Below are positions 11,716 through 20,993 of a stretch of 64,000 nt of DNA, one piece after another (positions within the stretch are counted from its first letter, which is position 1; each line of letters begins with the position of its first letter). The notes beneath the pieces are model-generated. The model saw only the letters and a list, made by a program, of their open reading frames with translations, was not told the origin of the DNA and searched no databases. The stretch comes from Heterodera schachtii. Lineage: Eukaryota; Nematoda; Chromadorea; Rhabditida; Heteroderidae. The translations under genes and the position numbers were made by a program. The DNA lies in assembly GCA_023374025.1 (NCBI GenBank), contig SIJG01000149.1, forward strand, positions 186,001 through 250,000. Direction: 5' to 3'.

Positions 11716-11822
11716 GCTCGTCACAACATCAGTCCGCTTCATGTGGCCGCCAAATGGGGTCGTGTTAAGCTGGTCGAACTGTTGTTGGACCGTGGCGCGA
11801 TCATTGACTGTCGGACGCGCGA
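11716..11822 (+). pseudogene. unc-44-like: Ankyrin exon, copy 3 of 3, truncated
   Basis: It is identical to the other copies up to 11822, after which the coding sequence is replaced by a T run and unrelated AT-rich DNA. The last third of the exon and the donor are missing, so it cannot serve as a normal exon. Confidence 0.88.
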
Positions 11823-11889
11823 TTTTTTTTTCTCGCATTTTAATGTACGCGATTTTTTATGATCTAATTGACTACGTGTAATAATTAAA

Positions 11890-12965
11890 GGATAATGCTT
11901 CAAAAAATCACTCTGATCAAAGTGAAAGCACTGATCAAATGGATAAGCATTCCTTTTTCCATCTATTCAGAGTTGATCTTACAATTCCCAATTCTTGGCA
12001 ATTATTTTTTCGCTCATTTTTGGATTTGCTTCTTTTATTTTAAAATATTGCTTCATCTTTTCTAATTTCTCCTCATTCGTATGATGCTCTTAAATAAAAT
12101 TTCATTTTTAACTTCATTAAAAACAATTTTACTTTGAATTTTATGATATTTTGGCACCAATTCCTTTTTCCATTTCCAAAATGTAAATTCAGAAATGCCC
12201 AATTCCTTCACAAATTCTTTCTGTTTGCCTTGGCCATTTAATTCTTTAAATTGATCAATTTGTTCAATGAATTTGCGCTTTTTCTCATCATAAATTCGCT
12301 TTTTAATTTTGTTTTTGTTTAAATTTAATTCATTTTTCCATTTTTGTATTTTGACGAGATTTGCGAATAATAATTTCGCAATTTTTCTCTCAATTTTGCT
12401 ATGGTTTTTGTTGACAAATTTTACTTTTTCCTTTAACTTTTCTCTAATTTCATCAAATTTTTAAATAATTTCTTTATTTTGTTGACCATTTAAATTCTGA
12501 TCATTTTCCATTTCTTCACCCATTTGGTCAACTGCTGCTGATTGTGAGTTTTCATTTATCTCATTTTGTTCAATTTTTATCACAATTTCTTCTCTTTCTT
12601 TTTTGTTCCATCCGTCGCCAAATATTTCATCAAAATTGGTCGGATTTTGCCGGATCCAATTACAAAAATAAAGAAAAATATAATAAATATTAAATGCCAG
12701 AAAATCATTTTACGATTTAAAATTTGTTTAATAAAAATATTCTATAATAATGTAATTTTATTTCATCAAATATTGCTAAATGATTTCTTATTTTATTGGC
12801 ATTAATATACAAATCGATAATTCACTAATTTTTAAATTTTTAAAAATGATCGGCTCTTTTTTCTACTTTTATACACATTGCTGGTGAGCAATAGGCTAAC
12901 ATTGTCTTTTTCAAGCGCCCTTTGTTTTTCATTTAAACACTGAATGAGCGGCGAAATAAATCTTT
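11890..12965 (-). repeat. HTH-repeat family, copy 3
   Basis: This minus-strand copy begins with the same CAAAAAATCACTCTGATCAA-like end as copy 1. It retains HTH-type module remnants near 11990-12070, 12150-12240 and 12330-12400, then the CCATCCGTCGCCAAATATTT block (12609) and a tail with CAATAGGCTAACATTG (12889). It lies inside the ankyrin locus in place of a missing exon. The word TTTTTTCTCGCA occurs at both edges of the foreign block (about 11826 and 13081). Confidence 0.6.
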
Positions 12966-13092
12966 TAATTTAAATAATTTTATAATTTAATTACATATTA
13001 ATTTTCAATTAAAGAATGTATAAGTAACTCGGTAAATTTATTTTTATCAAATTAAATAAATCATTTTTTAATTATTTAATTTTTTCTCGCAG

Positions 13093-13239
13093 AATTTTGT
13101 TGTACAATCGGGCAAATGTGGACGAAGTGACGGTGGACTATCTGACCGCGTTGCATGTTGCAGCCCATTGTGGCCATGTTGGCGTGGCCAAACTGTTGTT
13201 GGACCGCCACGCGGACCCAAACGCACGAGCACTGAATGG
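13093..13239 (+). CDS. unc-44-like: Ankyrin exon, ~1.5 ANK repeats
   Basis: It follows a CTCGCAG acceptor and ends AATGG before GTACGG. The peptide has [21 protein letters not shown], a close match to nematode UNC-44. The leading single base shows a phase-2 start, whereas the upstream triplicated exon ends in phase 1. At least one intervening exon is therefore missing from this locus. Confidence 0.9.
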
Positions 13240-13661
13240 GTACGGTATTACAGTAAAGATTTAAAAATGTGTTTTAATTTAAAATATTATATGTTTTAAT
13301 CGTATTTTTTAATAACCTTTATAACTTTTTTAAATTTAAAATTAATTCGTTAATTTGTTTTATTTAAGATAATATTTTAATTATTTTATTATTTTAATTG
13401 TATAATAAAAACATTTTACATCTTTTCTTCAAAAACACTTTTAATAAAAAAAATTAACGTTTTTTATCTTTTTGTCATTTAAATGATCAATTAATTAATT
13501 ATCATCCTTCTGCTTGTTTAACATTTACTAATGCTTTTAAATGAATTTATTTTCTATTTTTTTTTTGCTCGAATTGTCATTAAATAAAATTATTAAAACT
13601 ATTTTAAATTCATTTGAATTTTACGGTAAATTTATTTATTTTAATTTATTTTCCGGTTCAG

Positions 13662-13826
13662 CTTCACCCCGCTTCACATCGCGTGCAAGAAGAACCGGAT
13701 CAAGGTGGTGAGCTGTTACTGAAGTACCATGCCAGCGTCGACGCGACCACCGAGTCGGGGTTGGCACCGCTGCACGTGGCGGCATTCATGGGCTGCATCA
13801 ACATTGTCATCTTCCTGATCCAACAG
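13662..13826 (+). pseudogene. unc-44-like: Ankyrin exon with a frameshift
   Basis: It completes the Gly codon split with the preceding exon and encodes [15 protein letters not shown]. The frame then breaks at about 13704-13711, where one base appears to be missing. The remainder reads [20 protein letters not shown] in another frame, up to a GTCAAG donor. The repeat pattern continues across the break, so this is an indel in a real exon: pseudogenisation or a sequencing error. Confidence 0.87.
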
Positions 13827-13899
13827 GTCAAGGTCCCTTTCCGACCATCAAAAAATCGGAATTTAATTTTAAAAATTCTAAAATATGTTTACTTATGAG

Positions 13900-14002
13900 A
13901 ATTTTGAACGCGGAGAGCCGTGCCGGTTTCACCCCTTTCCATTTGGCATCCGAGGAGGGCCATTTGCAGATGGCCGCACTGTTGAAGGAGAACGGATCAG
14001 AG
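13900..14002 (+). CDS. unc-44-like: Ankyrin exon, late ANK repeat
   Basis: The peptide SRAGFTPFHLASEEGH matches a repeat near the end of the UNC-44 repeat block, eight or so repeats downstream of the one encoded by the previous exon. The jump occurs across only 73 bases, so a block of exons has been deleted. The start phase also disagrees with the preceding exon. A GTGATT donor follows GAG. Confidence 0.75.
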
Positions 14003-14727
14003 GTGATTAAGGATGGGGTGGCCAACTTTGATTTTTTGTGTGCTGTTCGAGAGTCTTGATCTCGGGTTTTTGGTCCCGGTCTCGACTCTCAGGAAATTTT
14101 CGGTCTCGATAGCACTGGTATTTGGCCATTTGATTAATGACATTTGGGCAATTTCACGCAATCCTTTTTGGCATTTTATTTTTTGTCATATAAATTTTAA
14201 TTCAAAATTGTTTTATTTTTGGTTCATTTTACAAAACTCTCATTTTAATTTTAATACTTTTAATTTCTTTAATTTAAAAGCTTTTCCTCTATGATTTCCA
14301 CATATTTCACTTACAAATTGTTTTTGATTAATCAATTTTGATGAAATTTTATTTTGATGGCATTTGGTGGAAGAGGTTACAAATTGTCTATTGCCACTAT
14401 TAGAGACCGGCACGATCGATTGATCGATAGAACTTTTCGATATATTTCCTACGATATTTTACCGTACAAAATCGATCAATTTTGTATTGTTGGCGATCCG
14501 ATCTGAGAGCACAGTGCAAAAAATTTTGTTAAATTTGCGGCTTTTTTGAAAAATTTTTCGAAAAAAACAGTAATTCATCATAAAAAGTTTGAAAAACCCC
14601 TCGAGAATTTTTCTAAATCTTGAAATTAAAAAAAAATTTCTATTTTTTCTTCAAAAAATGTTTTTTGGTTTTTTTTTTTGAATTCTGATAACAACTTTAT
14701 CACACTGATCAATTTTATGACGTTTAG
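14003..14727. other. AT-rich gap, no gene seen
   Basis: Apart from CTCGAGACTCTC-type words near 14050-14110 and a GATCGAT-rich patch near 14410-14480, nothing recognisable is present. Confidence 0.5.
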
Positions 14728-14940
14728 CCGATCATCGAAACAACGGGCCATTTGCTGCGCACCAATCAGCGTTCGGCGTGGACTGATCTGAACACGGTTC
14801 AACGCCGGGGATTGGCCATCCAACCGTTGCACACCGTACCCCATGCACTGTCACTTATGCTACCGTTGCTTGGCTGGTCAAAAAGTGGCAGTTCCGAAAC
14901 TGTGTTGGCTGAACCGACGCTGAAAAGTGAAGTGACGCAG
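14728..14940 (+). CDS. Unassigned exon, 71 codons
   Basis: A GC-rich, stop-free, phase-0 segment runs from a TTTAG acceptor to a CAG/GTGAGA donor. The peptide (for example TDLNTVQRRGLAIQPLHTV and LSLMLPLLGW) matches neither the ankyrin repeats nor any conserved Patched-related segment I recognise. It could belong to the downstream Patched-related gene, lying upstream of its sterol-sensing-type segment. Confidence 0.5.
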
Positions 14941-15314
14941 GTGAGAAAAAATTTTTTTAATTTTCCAAGTTCAATCCCCCTCGGAATTCTATTAAATTCG
15001 GAGCCCCGACATTTGCGGTCCAGACATTTGCGGCCCGACTTTTGCGGCCACGACATTTGCGCCTATATCCAAAATCGGACTCAGAGTTGAATTTTTTTCA
15101 AGCCCTGATAGCCTAACCATAATAAAAATTAAGAAAACATGGTCTTTTGGTTCATTAGGAATAATAATTTGTTGTTTGAAAATTTTATTATTTTTTCAAA
15201 AATTCTTTGAAGATCATATGATCAGCTACAATCACTTTCAATCGCTTATTTAAAGCTGTTTATGCGTTCAGGAATTGAAAAACTTAGTTTTTAACTCGAT
15301 TTTGGACAAAGGCG

Positions 15315-15500
15315 CAAATGTCGGACCGCAATTTTTCTTCTCTTTCTTTTGTGTCCCATCCGTCGCCGAATATTTCATCAAAATTAGGTTGGATTTTGCC
15401 GGAGTCAATTAAAAAAATAAAGAAAAATATAATAAATAAAATTAAGTGCCATAAAATCATTTTTACATATAATGGAAATATTTGTATATTATATCGTGAA
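15315..15500 (-). repeat. HTH-repeat family, partial copy 4
   Basis: Only the upstream portion of the family is present: the CCCATCCGTCGCCGAATATT block at 15355, the GGATTTTGCCGGAGTCAATT block and the AATATAATAAAT tail. No HTH module remains. Confidence 0.6.
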
Positions 15501-15557
15501 GACAAAGTGAATTGCATGAAATTTATAAAAATTAAATAATTAAATTTTTTATTTAAG

Positions 15558-15647
15558 TTGATGCCCTTCTACACAATGGAACAAATTTTTGTGAACAACC
15601 CAGCTTCAGAGACGCTTGGCATAATGGCATTTATTGGACTGACAATT
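15558..15647 (+). CDS. Patched-related protein exon (sterol-sensing-type region)
   Basis: A 30-codon phase-0 exon lies between an AAG acceptor and a GTGAGT donor. The peptide is hydrophobic toward its end (SETLGIMAFIGLTI) and joins in frame to the next exon, giving the transmembrane stretch typical of Patched-related (PTR) proteins, which are expanded in nematodes and act in membrane sterol or lipid handling. Upstream PTR exons are not identified. Confidence 0.7.
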
Positions 15648-15995
15648 GTGAGTTTTTTGGTGTATTTATTTAATTTTTTTTTGGGAAATCTCGTCAAGCC
15701 CGAGCATGGGTTTTGAGGAAAATTCATTAATGGCATTTTTTGGCATTGTGCAAAGGTTTCTGATTTTCAACCTCGAGACCTTCGAATATCGGCTTTAAAT
15801 TCCCGACTTTTGTGAACTTCCTAAACCTACTAAAAACAATTTTTCCTAGACACATTCTTCCAGTCTTTGACGGATTAATGCTAGGAGAAAAATGCCATTT
15901 GCATTAAATTCATTCCAATTTAACCATAAATTTTTTGGCATTTAAAAATATATTTACAAATTAATTTTAGTTTAAATATTTCTCAATTTTTTCAG

Positions 15996-16127
15996 GACCC
16001 CGTGGTGATGGCAGCTGTGATCATTTCCATGGGCTTCAATGTGGACATTCCGGCACACGTCTCTTACCACCACTTCCACAACGCAAAATGGACAAAGGAT
16101 GGGCAGAGACAGCGCGACGATTTTTGA
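15996..16127 (+). CDS. Patched-related protein, terminal exon (truncated)
   Basis: After a TTTTTTCAG acceptor the exon encodes DPVVMAAVIISMGFNVDIPA and then HVSYHHF, the highly conserved motif of Patched-related proteins. It ends after 43 codons at TGA. In full-length PTR proteins this motif is followed by several more transmembrane helices, so the product is truncated. AATAAA lies downstream at about 16211. Fragment or pseudogene status is likely. Confidence 0.8.
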   Translation, partial: DPVVMAAVIISMGFNVDIPAHVSYHHFHNAKWTKDGQRQRDDF

Positions 16128-17230
16128 TAGGCATTCAATGGTCATATTATTTAGAATGAATATCCTATTAAATTGTTGTTATCTATATTGTCCGAATGGT
16201 CTCATTTTCTAAATAAATAAATATGACAATTGGAAAAAAGTCAATTTCGCGTAGTCGTGTCAAACTGCAGGAATTTCTTATTTTTTTGACTTTTCATACG
16301 TTCGTCCGTCCTCAAATTTATAAAAAAAATTCCAATGAATTGACATTAATGAAAACAGAATATTTATTTGGTTAGCACAGAAGATAGAGTTTCTCGCTTG
16401 TCGTTTGATATGTGGAAAAACTATGTGAAATGTGAAGAGCATATTGCAAAATGGAAGAATTTATATTAATATATTTTTTCATAGAAATAATTATATTTTT
16501 GAATTCTATGCAATCTTTGTTTTATTGTAATGAAATAAGTCAATTTGAAAATTTCAATTTTGTACTCGACAGTAGGGAATCGTAATTATCGACAAGCAAT
16601 CATGATTTTTCGAAGGAAAAAAAACAAAGAAAAATTTTTTTGGAAACCCAGAAATAGTCTAAGAATTCTGAAAAATCTAAAAAAACGTATGTATTTATTT
16701 CATATTAATTTAGGCAACACTGACGTGGCCATAATAAAATCGGACAAATTTCGTGTGCGTGTATTTTTTTATTGAATTAATAATTGAAGCAACTTTTGCA
16801 TCAAATAAATATTTGATAAATTTAAGCTTTTCTCCAGAAAAATGCATCCTTGGTCCAAGTTTTTTTTGTTCTAATTCTGGTCCGGAATTCAGAATTGAAC
16901 AGATCCGAGTTTAGATTCGTAATCAGCACCATCTAAAAGCCCAAAACACTCATTTTGAACGAAATTAAAAAAAATTAAATTCGAAAATCCATTTTTCAGG
17001 ATTACCAAAATAACTATTGATAAAAATTCATCCCCGTCCCCGTGATTCAGACCCCCGCATCCCACGCCCCCTCGACCTTCACCCCCGCGGGGGCGCGGGG
17101 GTGAAAAATACACCCCTGAGAATGACATATTCGTGGATAAAAGGCAAAAAATTTATAAATTTTGAATTTTTTTATCCAATTTGACAAATTTTATGAAATA
17201 AAGTGAATTATATTTTCATTTTAAAAATAT
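16128..17230. other. AT-rich region with one GC-rich palindromic patch
   Basis: No gene is supported. At 17080-17105 a CCCCCGCGGGGG-type palindrome stands out in AT-rich DNA and could form a stable hairpin on either strand. Confidence 0.5.
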
Positions 17231-17232
17231 TT

Positions 17233-17305
17233 GTGGATTAGTGGTTAGTGCTTCAACATTAACACTCCTTTTTGTTATGAGTTCGACACCGGCAGACGTT
17301 TTCTT
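17233..17305 (+). repeat. tRNA-like sequence (SINE head or tRNA relic)
   Basis: TAGTGGTTAGTG resembles an internal A box, and GAGTTCGACACC about 45 bases later resembles a B box. The arms do not form a full cloverleaf, so it is not a functional tRNA gene. A tRNA-derived SINE or tRNA relic is the likely origin. Confidence 0.5.
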
Positions 17306-17689
17306 TTTATTTTATTTTTTTTCCAATTAATAAGGGTTTTTCTTTATGTTTTTATTTCTAAGAAATGTTCTAATTTGTGGTAATGCATTATTTTCAACTA
17401 AAAGAGGAAAATTTTTGAAAAATCTGGCTAATTTCGAGCAAAATTCACATATCTTTAAAGAAAAATTTTCCCGGCGGCGCCTACCGGCACCGCCGGACCT
17501 CTCTCATCGCGCATTCACCAAGTTTTTTGGAAAAAAGTGCCGCAAAAAATGTTAGAAATCTGATTTAGTGATCCCGAATGCACTGAATTTTACGATTTGC
17601 TTATTTCCTCCCCAAAAGAACGAATAAATTGTAAAATATTTGAAGCAATTTTGCAACCCTGGATTAATTGACAAAAATACCCACCCGCC

Positions 17690-18410
17690 CACGGGGCTCG
17701 AACCCTAATAAAAATTGAACAAAACGAGCAAAGTCAAAACGCAGCAATTGATCAAATGAGTGAAGAAATGGGAAATGTTTCGATTGATCAAAAGAGAAAT
17801 GATCAGAAAAGTAGCAAAATTAATCACAATATTAATGATGAAGCAACTGATCTGCAAAAAAGAGAAATAATCGAAAAATTTGGGGCAATCAAAAAAAGAT
17901 TGAGAGAAAAATGGAAATAAGAAAAGAATGGCCTAAGCAAAATTGAGACAAAAATTGCAAAATTATTAGGAACAAATCGAAAATTAATACAAAAATGTAA
18001 AAATGAATTAAATTTAAATAAAAATAAAATTAAAAACGAATCAAATTCATTGAAAAAATTGATCAATTTAAAGAATTAAATGGTCAAGGCAAACAGAAAG
18101 AATTTATGAAGGAATTGGGCATTTCTGAATTTACATTTCAGAAATGGAAAAAAAGAATTAATGCCAAAATATTATAAAAGTCAAAGTAAGAATATATTTT
18201 TTGTAAAGTTAAATGTAACTTTTATTTAAGAAAACCATAACAATGAGGACAGATTAGAAAAGCTGAAAAAGTATTACGAAATAAAAGAAAAAAATCCAAA
18301 AATGAGCGATGAAATAATTGCCAAAGAATTGGAAGTTTCACGAAACACGCTGATAAATTGGAAGAAACAATTTTCTACCACTAATTGATCAGTGATTTTT
18401 ATTTGATTGA
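17690..18410 (+). repeat. HTH-repeat family, copy in plus orientation (best preserved)
   Basis: Three successive HTH-like modules can be read on the plus strand: around 17940-18010 (IAKLLGTNRKLIQK), 18055-18175 (ELGISEFTFQKWKKRI) and 18250-18386 (AKELEVSRNTLINWKKQF). Module 2 is followed by an AT-rich intron-like gap. Each module resembles the recognition helix of a transposase-type HTH. A stop (18.38 kb) follows module 3, and the end GATCAGTGATTTTTATTTGA mirrors the ends of the minus copies. Earlier stops show that this copy is also broken. Confidence 0.6.
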
Positions 18411-18962
18411 ACATAATAATAATAATATGAAAACATCATTTTATTCAATTATTTGGTAAAATTGCCGAATACGGTATCGGCTCAAAATCGCACAAAAACA
18501 CTTTTATAGGTTTTCTTAGGTGCTGAGAACGACAGAAAAAACTCGGACAAATTTGGTATCATTCGAAAGCTCTTGACGAGCTAAGTCTAAAAATCAAAGA
18601 ATCAAGTCGAACCGACGCCATCTGAGCATTGGGAATAGAGAATTCTTTTCTGGATCAGCGAGCTAAATACATCTAAAGACATAAGTAGTATAGAGTTCCA
18701 AAACCTCGCGGGTATCTCGCGGGTGTTTACCGCACAAACCAAAGCCTATGGGAGGGGCGCAGCCCTTTGAAGTTGCCGCCCCATGAAAAAATCAGGATGA
18801 GAGGGGGGGGGGGGTGTTCCAAACCCAAACCTATTGGACAACTTTGAAGTTGCCGCACAGAACCGAAATCTATTGAACCCCCTATGATAACCAAATTCGA
18901 TTTTCCCAAATCTTCGCGGGTGTTTTTTTTCACCCGCGCCGCGGAAAGCTAATCAATCATCC
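18411..18962. repeat. GC-rich repeat region, no gene
   Basis: CTCGCGGGT words near 18700-18725 recur as TTCGCGGGTG near 18913. Two related blocks containing TTTGAAGTTGCCGC lie at 18767 and 18843, with a G run at about 18805. This looks like an unclassified GC-rich repeat. Confidence 0.5.
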
Positions 18963-18984
18963 ACCTGTCACCAAAGTGACAGGT
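18963..18984. other. Perfect 9-bp inverted repeat
   Basis: ACCTGTCAC and its complement are separated by CAAA. It lies about 180 bp left of the Polinton TBP gene and could be a terminator-like hairpin or an element-end feature. The function is unknown. Confidence 0.6.
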
Positions 18985-19161
18985 AATGAATTTCAATTTT
19001 TCTTTTGCAAATTAATTCTTTTTGATCCCAAACCTTCTGGAGTTTTCTCAAATCCAGAGATTTTTATGATGCATTTTCTGATCCTGAAATTTTGAAATCA
19101 ATCAATAAAATACACAAACAGAATTATGAATTTTGAGACCGTCTCAATAAAAGAAAATTTT

Positions 19162-19710
19162 TTATCGTCTCTTTAAATTCTTTTGAGCCATTTTCAAGTA
19201 GGGTAGAATATAATGATACATCTCGTCAATTTCAGAATTGTTTTTAGTTCCAGTAATTACGACTTTACCGGTCCAGAAAATTAATGCAGTCATGCTTTTA
19301 CCCCGCTTGAAATTTAAACCGCAAAATATTTCGGGTTCATAAAAGGCACGACGATTTTTTCTAAATTCGTTCAGTTCAATTTCATGTCCGAATTTAAAGG
19401 TTGAAACAATATTTTCAATCGTGTGTCCGGTATAAGAAGCCTCCGGGCACCCCGAGCCCTTAATTATTTCTATAAAATTTTTTATATCATTTTCACAGTC
19501 TATCAGACTTTTCGTCCCCAGACATATCATTTTCCCGGATTCCCATAATAATGCGGTGGCTTTAATGGGGCTTGCACATTTGATAACCGCGGCATTGAAT
19601 TTTCTAGGGTTATACTTAAATTGGCATTCGGTGATCGTCAGAGAGTTTAGTTTAATCCCGGTACCGAGATTAGCGAGAGCAATTATATTTACGACAATCG
19701 GTTTTTGCAT
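19162..19710 (-). CDS. TATA-binding protein (TBP) homologue encoded by the Polinton
   Basis: The 182-residue product is almost exactly the TBP core: two saddle repeats at about residues 5-87 and 96-176. Repeat 1 has YNPRKFNAAVI and TALLWESGKMICLGTKS; repeat 2 has YEPEIFCGLNF and TALIFWTGKVVITGTK. Of the four DNA-kinking phenylalanines of TBP, three are kept (F38, F129, F145) and one is Trp (W56). There is no N-terminal extension. The ATG at 19710 is chosen; the open frame runs six codons further only with a non-ATG start. It is divergent from the Cys-rich gene and shares a 90-bp intergenic region with TATA boxes facing both ways. A role in element-specific transcription is inferred. Confidence 0.9.
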   Translation of the reverse strand: MQKPIVVNIIALANLGTGIKLNSLTITECQFKYNPRKFNAAVIKCASPIKATALLWESGKMICLGTKSLIDCENDIKNFIEIIKGSGCPEASYTGHTIENIVSTFKFGHEIELNEFRKNRRAFYEPEIFCGLNFKRGKSMTALIFWTGKVVITGTKNNSEIDEMYHYILPYLKMAQKNLKRR

Positions 19711-19748
19711 TTTGATACAATGTACCAATCAAATGGTCATTTCATCCC

Positions 19749-19757
19749 CTTTATATA
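19749..19757 (-). promoter_or_regulatory. TATA box of the TBP gene
   Basis: On the minus strand the sequence is TATATAAAG, starting 47 bp upstream of the chosen ATG. A start site 25-30 bp downstream would leave a leader of about 15-20 bases and bypass the upstream ATGs at 19745 and 19740. Confidence 0.65.
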
Positions 19758-19764
19758 CCCTCTC

Positions 19765-19773
19765 TATAAATAG
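19765..19773 (+). promoter_or_regulatory. TATA box of the Cys-rich gene
   Basis: TATAAATAG starts 38 bp upstream of the ATG at 19803. The identical nonamer is found before the ATPase gene. Confidence 0.65.
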
Positions 19774-19802
19774 CAACTAAAAATAAAATTAAATCGAAAA
19801 AA

Positions 19803-19982
19803 ATGAACTGCCCGCATAAAATTAAGTGTTGTCATTACTGTCCCTGTCATTACGAAATTTGTAAGAGATGTAAAATGCACAGTCTTTTGCATTTTGGTAC
19901 ATCATTTTTTGATAATTTCTGGCTATGCCCCAAATGCGCGAAACATGTTCCATATGAAAATATAAATAGCTCAAATAAATAA
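19803..19982 (+). CDS. Small Cys-rich (zinc-binding) protein, 59 aa
   Basis: The ORF encodes nine cysteines, arranged as C3, C9-C10, CPC (13, 15), CKRC (20-23) and CPKC (42-45), with several nearby histidines, as in treble-clef or zinc-ribbon proteins. It is divergently arranged with the TBP gene and 12 bp ahead of the ATPase start. A nucleic-acid or transcription-cofactor role is plausible from the fold and neighbour, but I recognise no specific family. It ends in TAA at 19980-19982. Confidence 0.72.
   Translation: MNCPHKIKCCHYCPCHYEICKRCKMHSLLHFGTSFFDNFWLCPKCAKHVPYENINSSNK
19961..19969 (+). promoter_or_regulatory. TATA box of the packaging ATPase gene
   Basis: TATAAATAG lies 34 bp upstream of the ATPase ATG, inside the last codons of the preceding Cys-rich gene. 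Its sequence and spacing match the TATA box of that gene. Confidence 0.65.
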
Positions 19983-19994
19983 GAGGCATTAAAA

Positions 19995-20609
19995 ATGTTT
20001 CGCGGTCCGTTCACACTAATTCTCTCGGGAGCTACCGGGAGTGGTAAGACCCGTTGGCTATTACGGTTTTTAAAACATCATAAGAATCTAATTGATCCAT
20101 CACCTGTAAAAATTCTTTATTGTTATGGTGAGATGAATGATAGTATTTTAGGATTAATCGGGGAGGGCGTTGAGACTTTTAACGGGATTCCGGACATGAA
20201 TAAGATTAAAGAACAGGAAAAACCTCTGTTACTTATACTTGACAATTTAATGCTTAACATGCAGAATACTTTCCTCGATATACTATTTACCAGGGGCTCC
20301 CATAATTGGAACGTAAGCGTAATTTTTGTAACCCAGAGTCTCTATGGTCGGGACATTAAAACGGCAAGAGCGAACGCCCATTATCTGGTTTTAATGCGCA
20401 ACCCTTCTGGACAATTACAAGTGAGAACACTGGGGTCACAACTGTTCCCAAAAAGACTGAATTATTTCATGGATGCATATAACGATGCGACCAGCAATCA
20501 ATTCAGTTATCTCATGATTAACATGCACCCAAATTCTGATGAGGAATTAAGATTATGTAGCAAAATTTTTCCAGATGAAACGCTGGAAATTTACTTACCA
20601 ATTGAATAG
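19995..20609 (+). CDS. A32/FtsK-HerA-type genome-packaging ATPase
   Basis: The 204-residue protein has Walker A SGATGSGKT (residues 11-19), Walker B LLLILDN (78-84, Asp83) and the polar sensor motif VIFVTQSLY (109-117, Gln114). This order and length are typical of the packaging ATPases of Polintons and nucleo-cytoplasmic large DNA viruses, which pump genome DNA into capsids. The start is the first ATG after a TATA box, and the frame is intact with no stops. It is the best preserved gene of the element. Confidence 0.93.
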   Translation: MFRGPFTLILSGATGSGKTRWLLRFLKHHKNLIDPSPVKILYCYGEMNDSILGLIGEGVETFNGIPDMNKIKEQEKPLLLILDNLMLNMQNTFLDILFTRGSHNWNVSVIFVTQSLYGRDIKTARANAHYLVLMRNPSGQLQVRTLGSQLFPKRLNYFMDAYNDATSNQFSYLMINMHPNSDEELRLCSKIFPDETLEIYLPIE

Positions 20610-20618
20610 TATATAAGG
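20610..20618 (+). promoter_or_regulatory. TATA box between ATPase and downstream ORF
   Basis: TATATAAGG starts 33 bp before the ATG at 20643, overlapping the end of the ATPase stop. The spacing matches the other TATA boxes of the element. Confidence 0.6.
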
Positions 20619-20642
20619 ATAAGAAATTAAATTAAATTAAAA

Positions 20643-20993
20643 ATGTATAAATTTAGCTCCGAAGTGAAGGAGAATACAGCGTTCCTAAAGAAGCTTGCCT
20701 CCACCAGATCAGAACAAAAGAAGAACGAATTAATCGAAAACGTTACAGCTGACCAAATTTTGGCAATTGTTGAAATTTGTGCAAATATATTGAGTTTTAG
20801 TTTTAAACTCACGAGCAAACAAAAAAGAAGATTGGCACAATACGCCGATTTCTATAGAGAAATTGCCAAATCCCGTACAGAGAAAACGGCAAGAAAAAGG
20901 ATACAACAGGGGAGTGGTATAGCCCTGGGAGCTGTCTTGATCCCGGTACTGAGTGTTTTAGCCCAACATTTATTAGAAAAAATAACATCATGA
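20643..20993 (+). CDS. Polinton-type small protein, hydrophobic C-terminus
   Basis: The 116-residue basic protein has a helical body and a Lys/Arg-rich middle (KQKRRLAQYADFYREIAKSR). Its C-terminal stretch GIALGAVLIPVLSVLAQHLL is hydrophobic and could act as a membrane segment or amphipathic helix. The RRL..YADF..., GSG-ALG and P-V-L pattern recurs in short ORFs of invertebrate Polintons; its biochemical role is not known to me. The stop overlaps the next start as ATGA, so both may be translated from one mRNA. Confidence 0.7.
   Translation: MYKFSSEVKENTAFLKKLASTRSEQKKNELIENVTADQILAIVEICANILSFSFKLTSKQKRRLAQYADFYREIAKSRTEKTARKRIQQGSGIALGAVLIPVLSVLAQHLLEKITS

Larger units (their letters stand above)
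10400..11822 (+). repeat. Tandem triplication of a ~517-bp segment containing an ankyrin exon
   Basis: Three head-to-tail copies have a period of 517 then 520 bases, the difference lying mostly in a long C run. Copies 2 and 3 are nearly identical, while copy 1 has a different 50-base stretch near 10455-10500. Copy 3 breaks off after 11822, inside the exon, where unrelated sequence begins. The exon and its acceptor are intact in all three; the donor is present only in copies 1 and 2. Confidence 0.92.
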
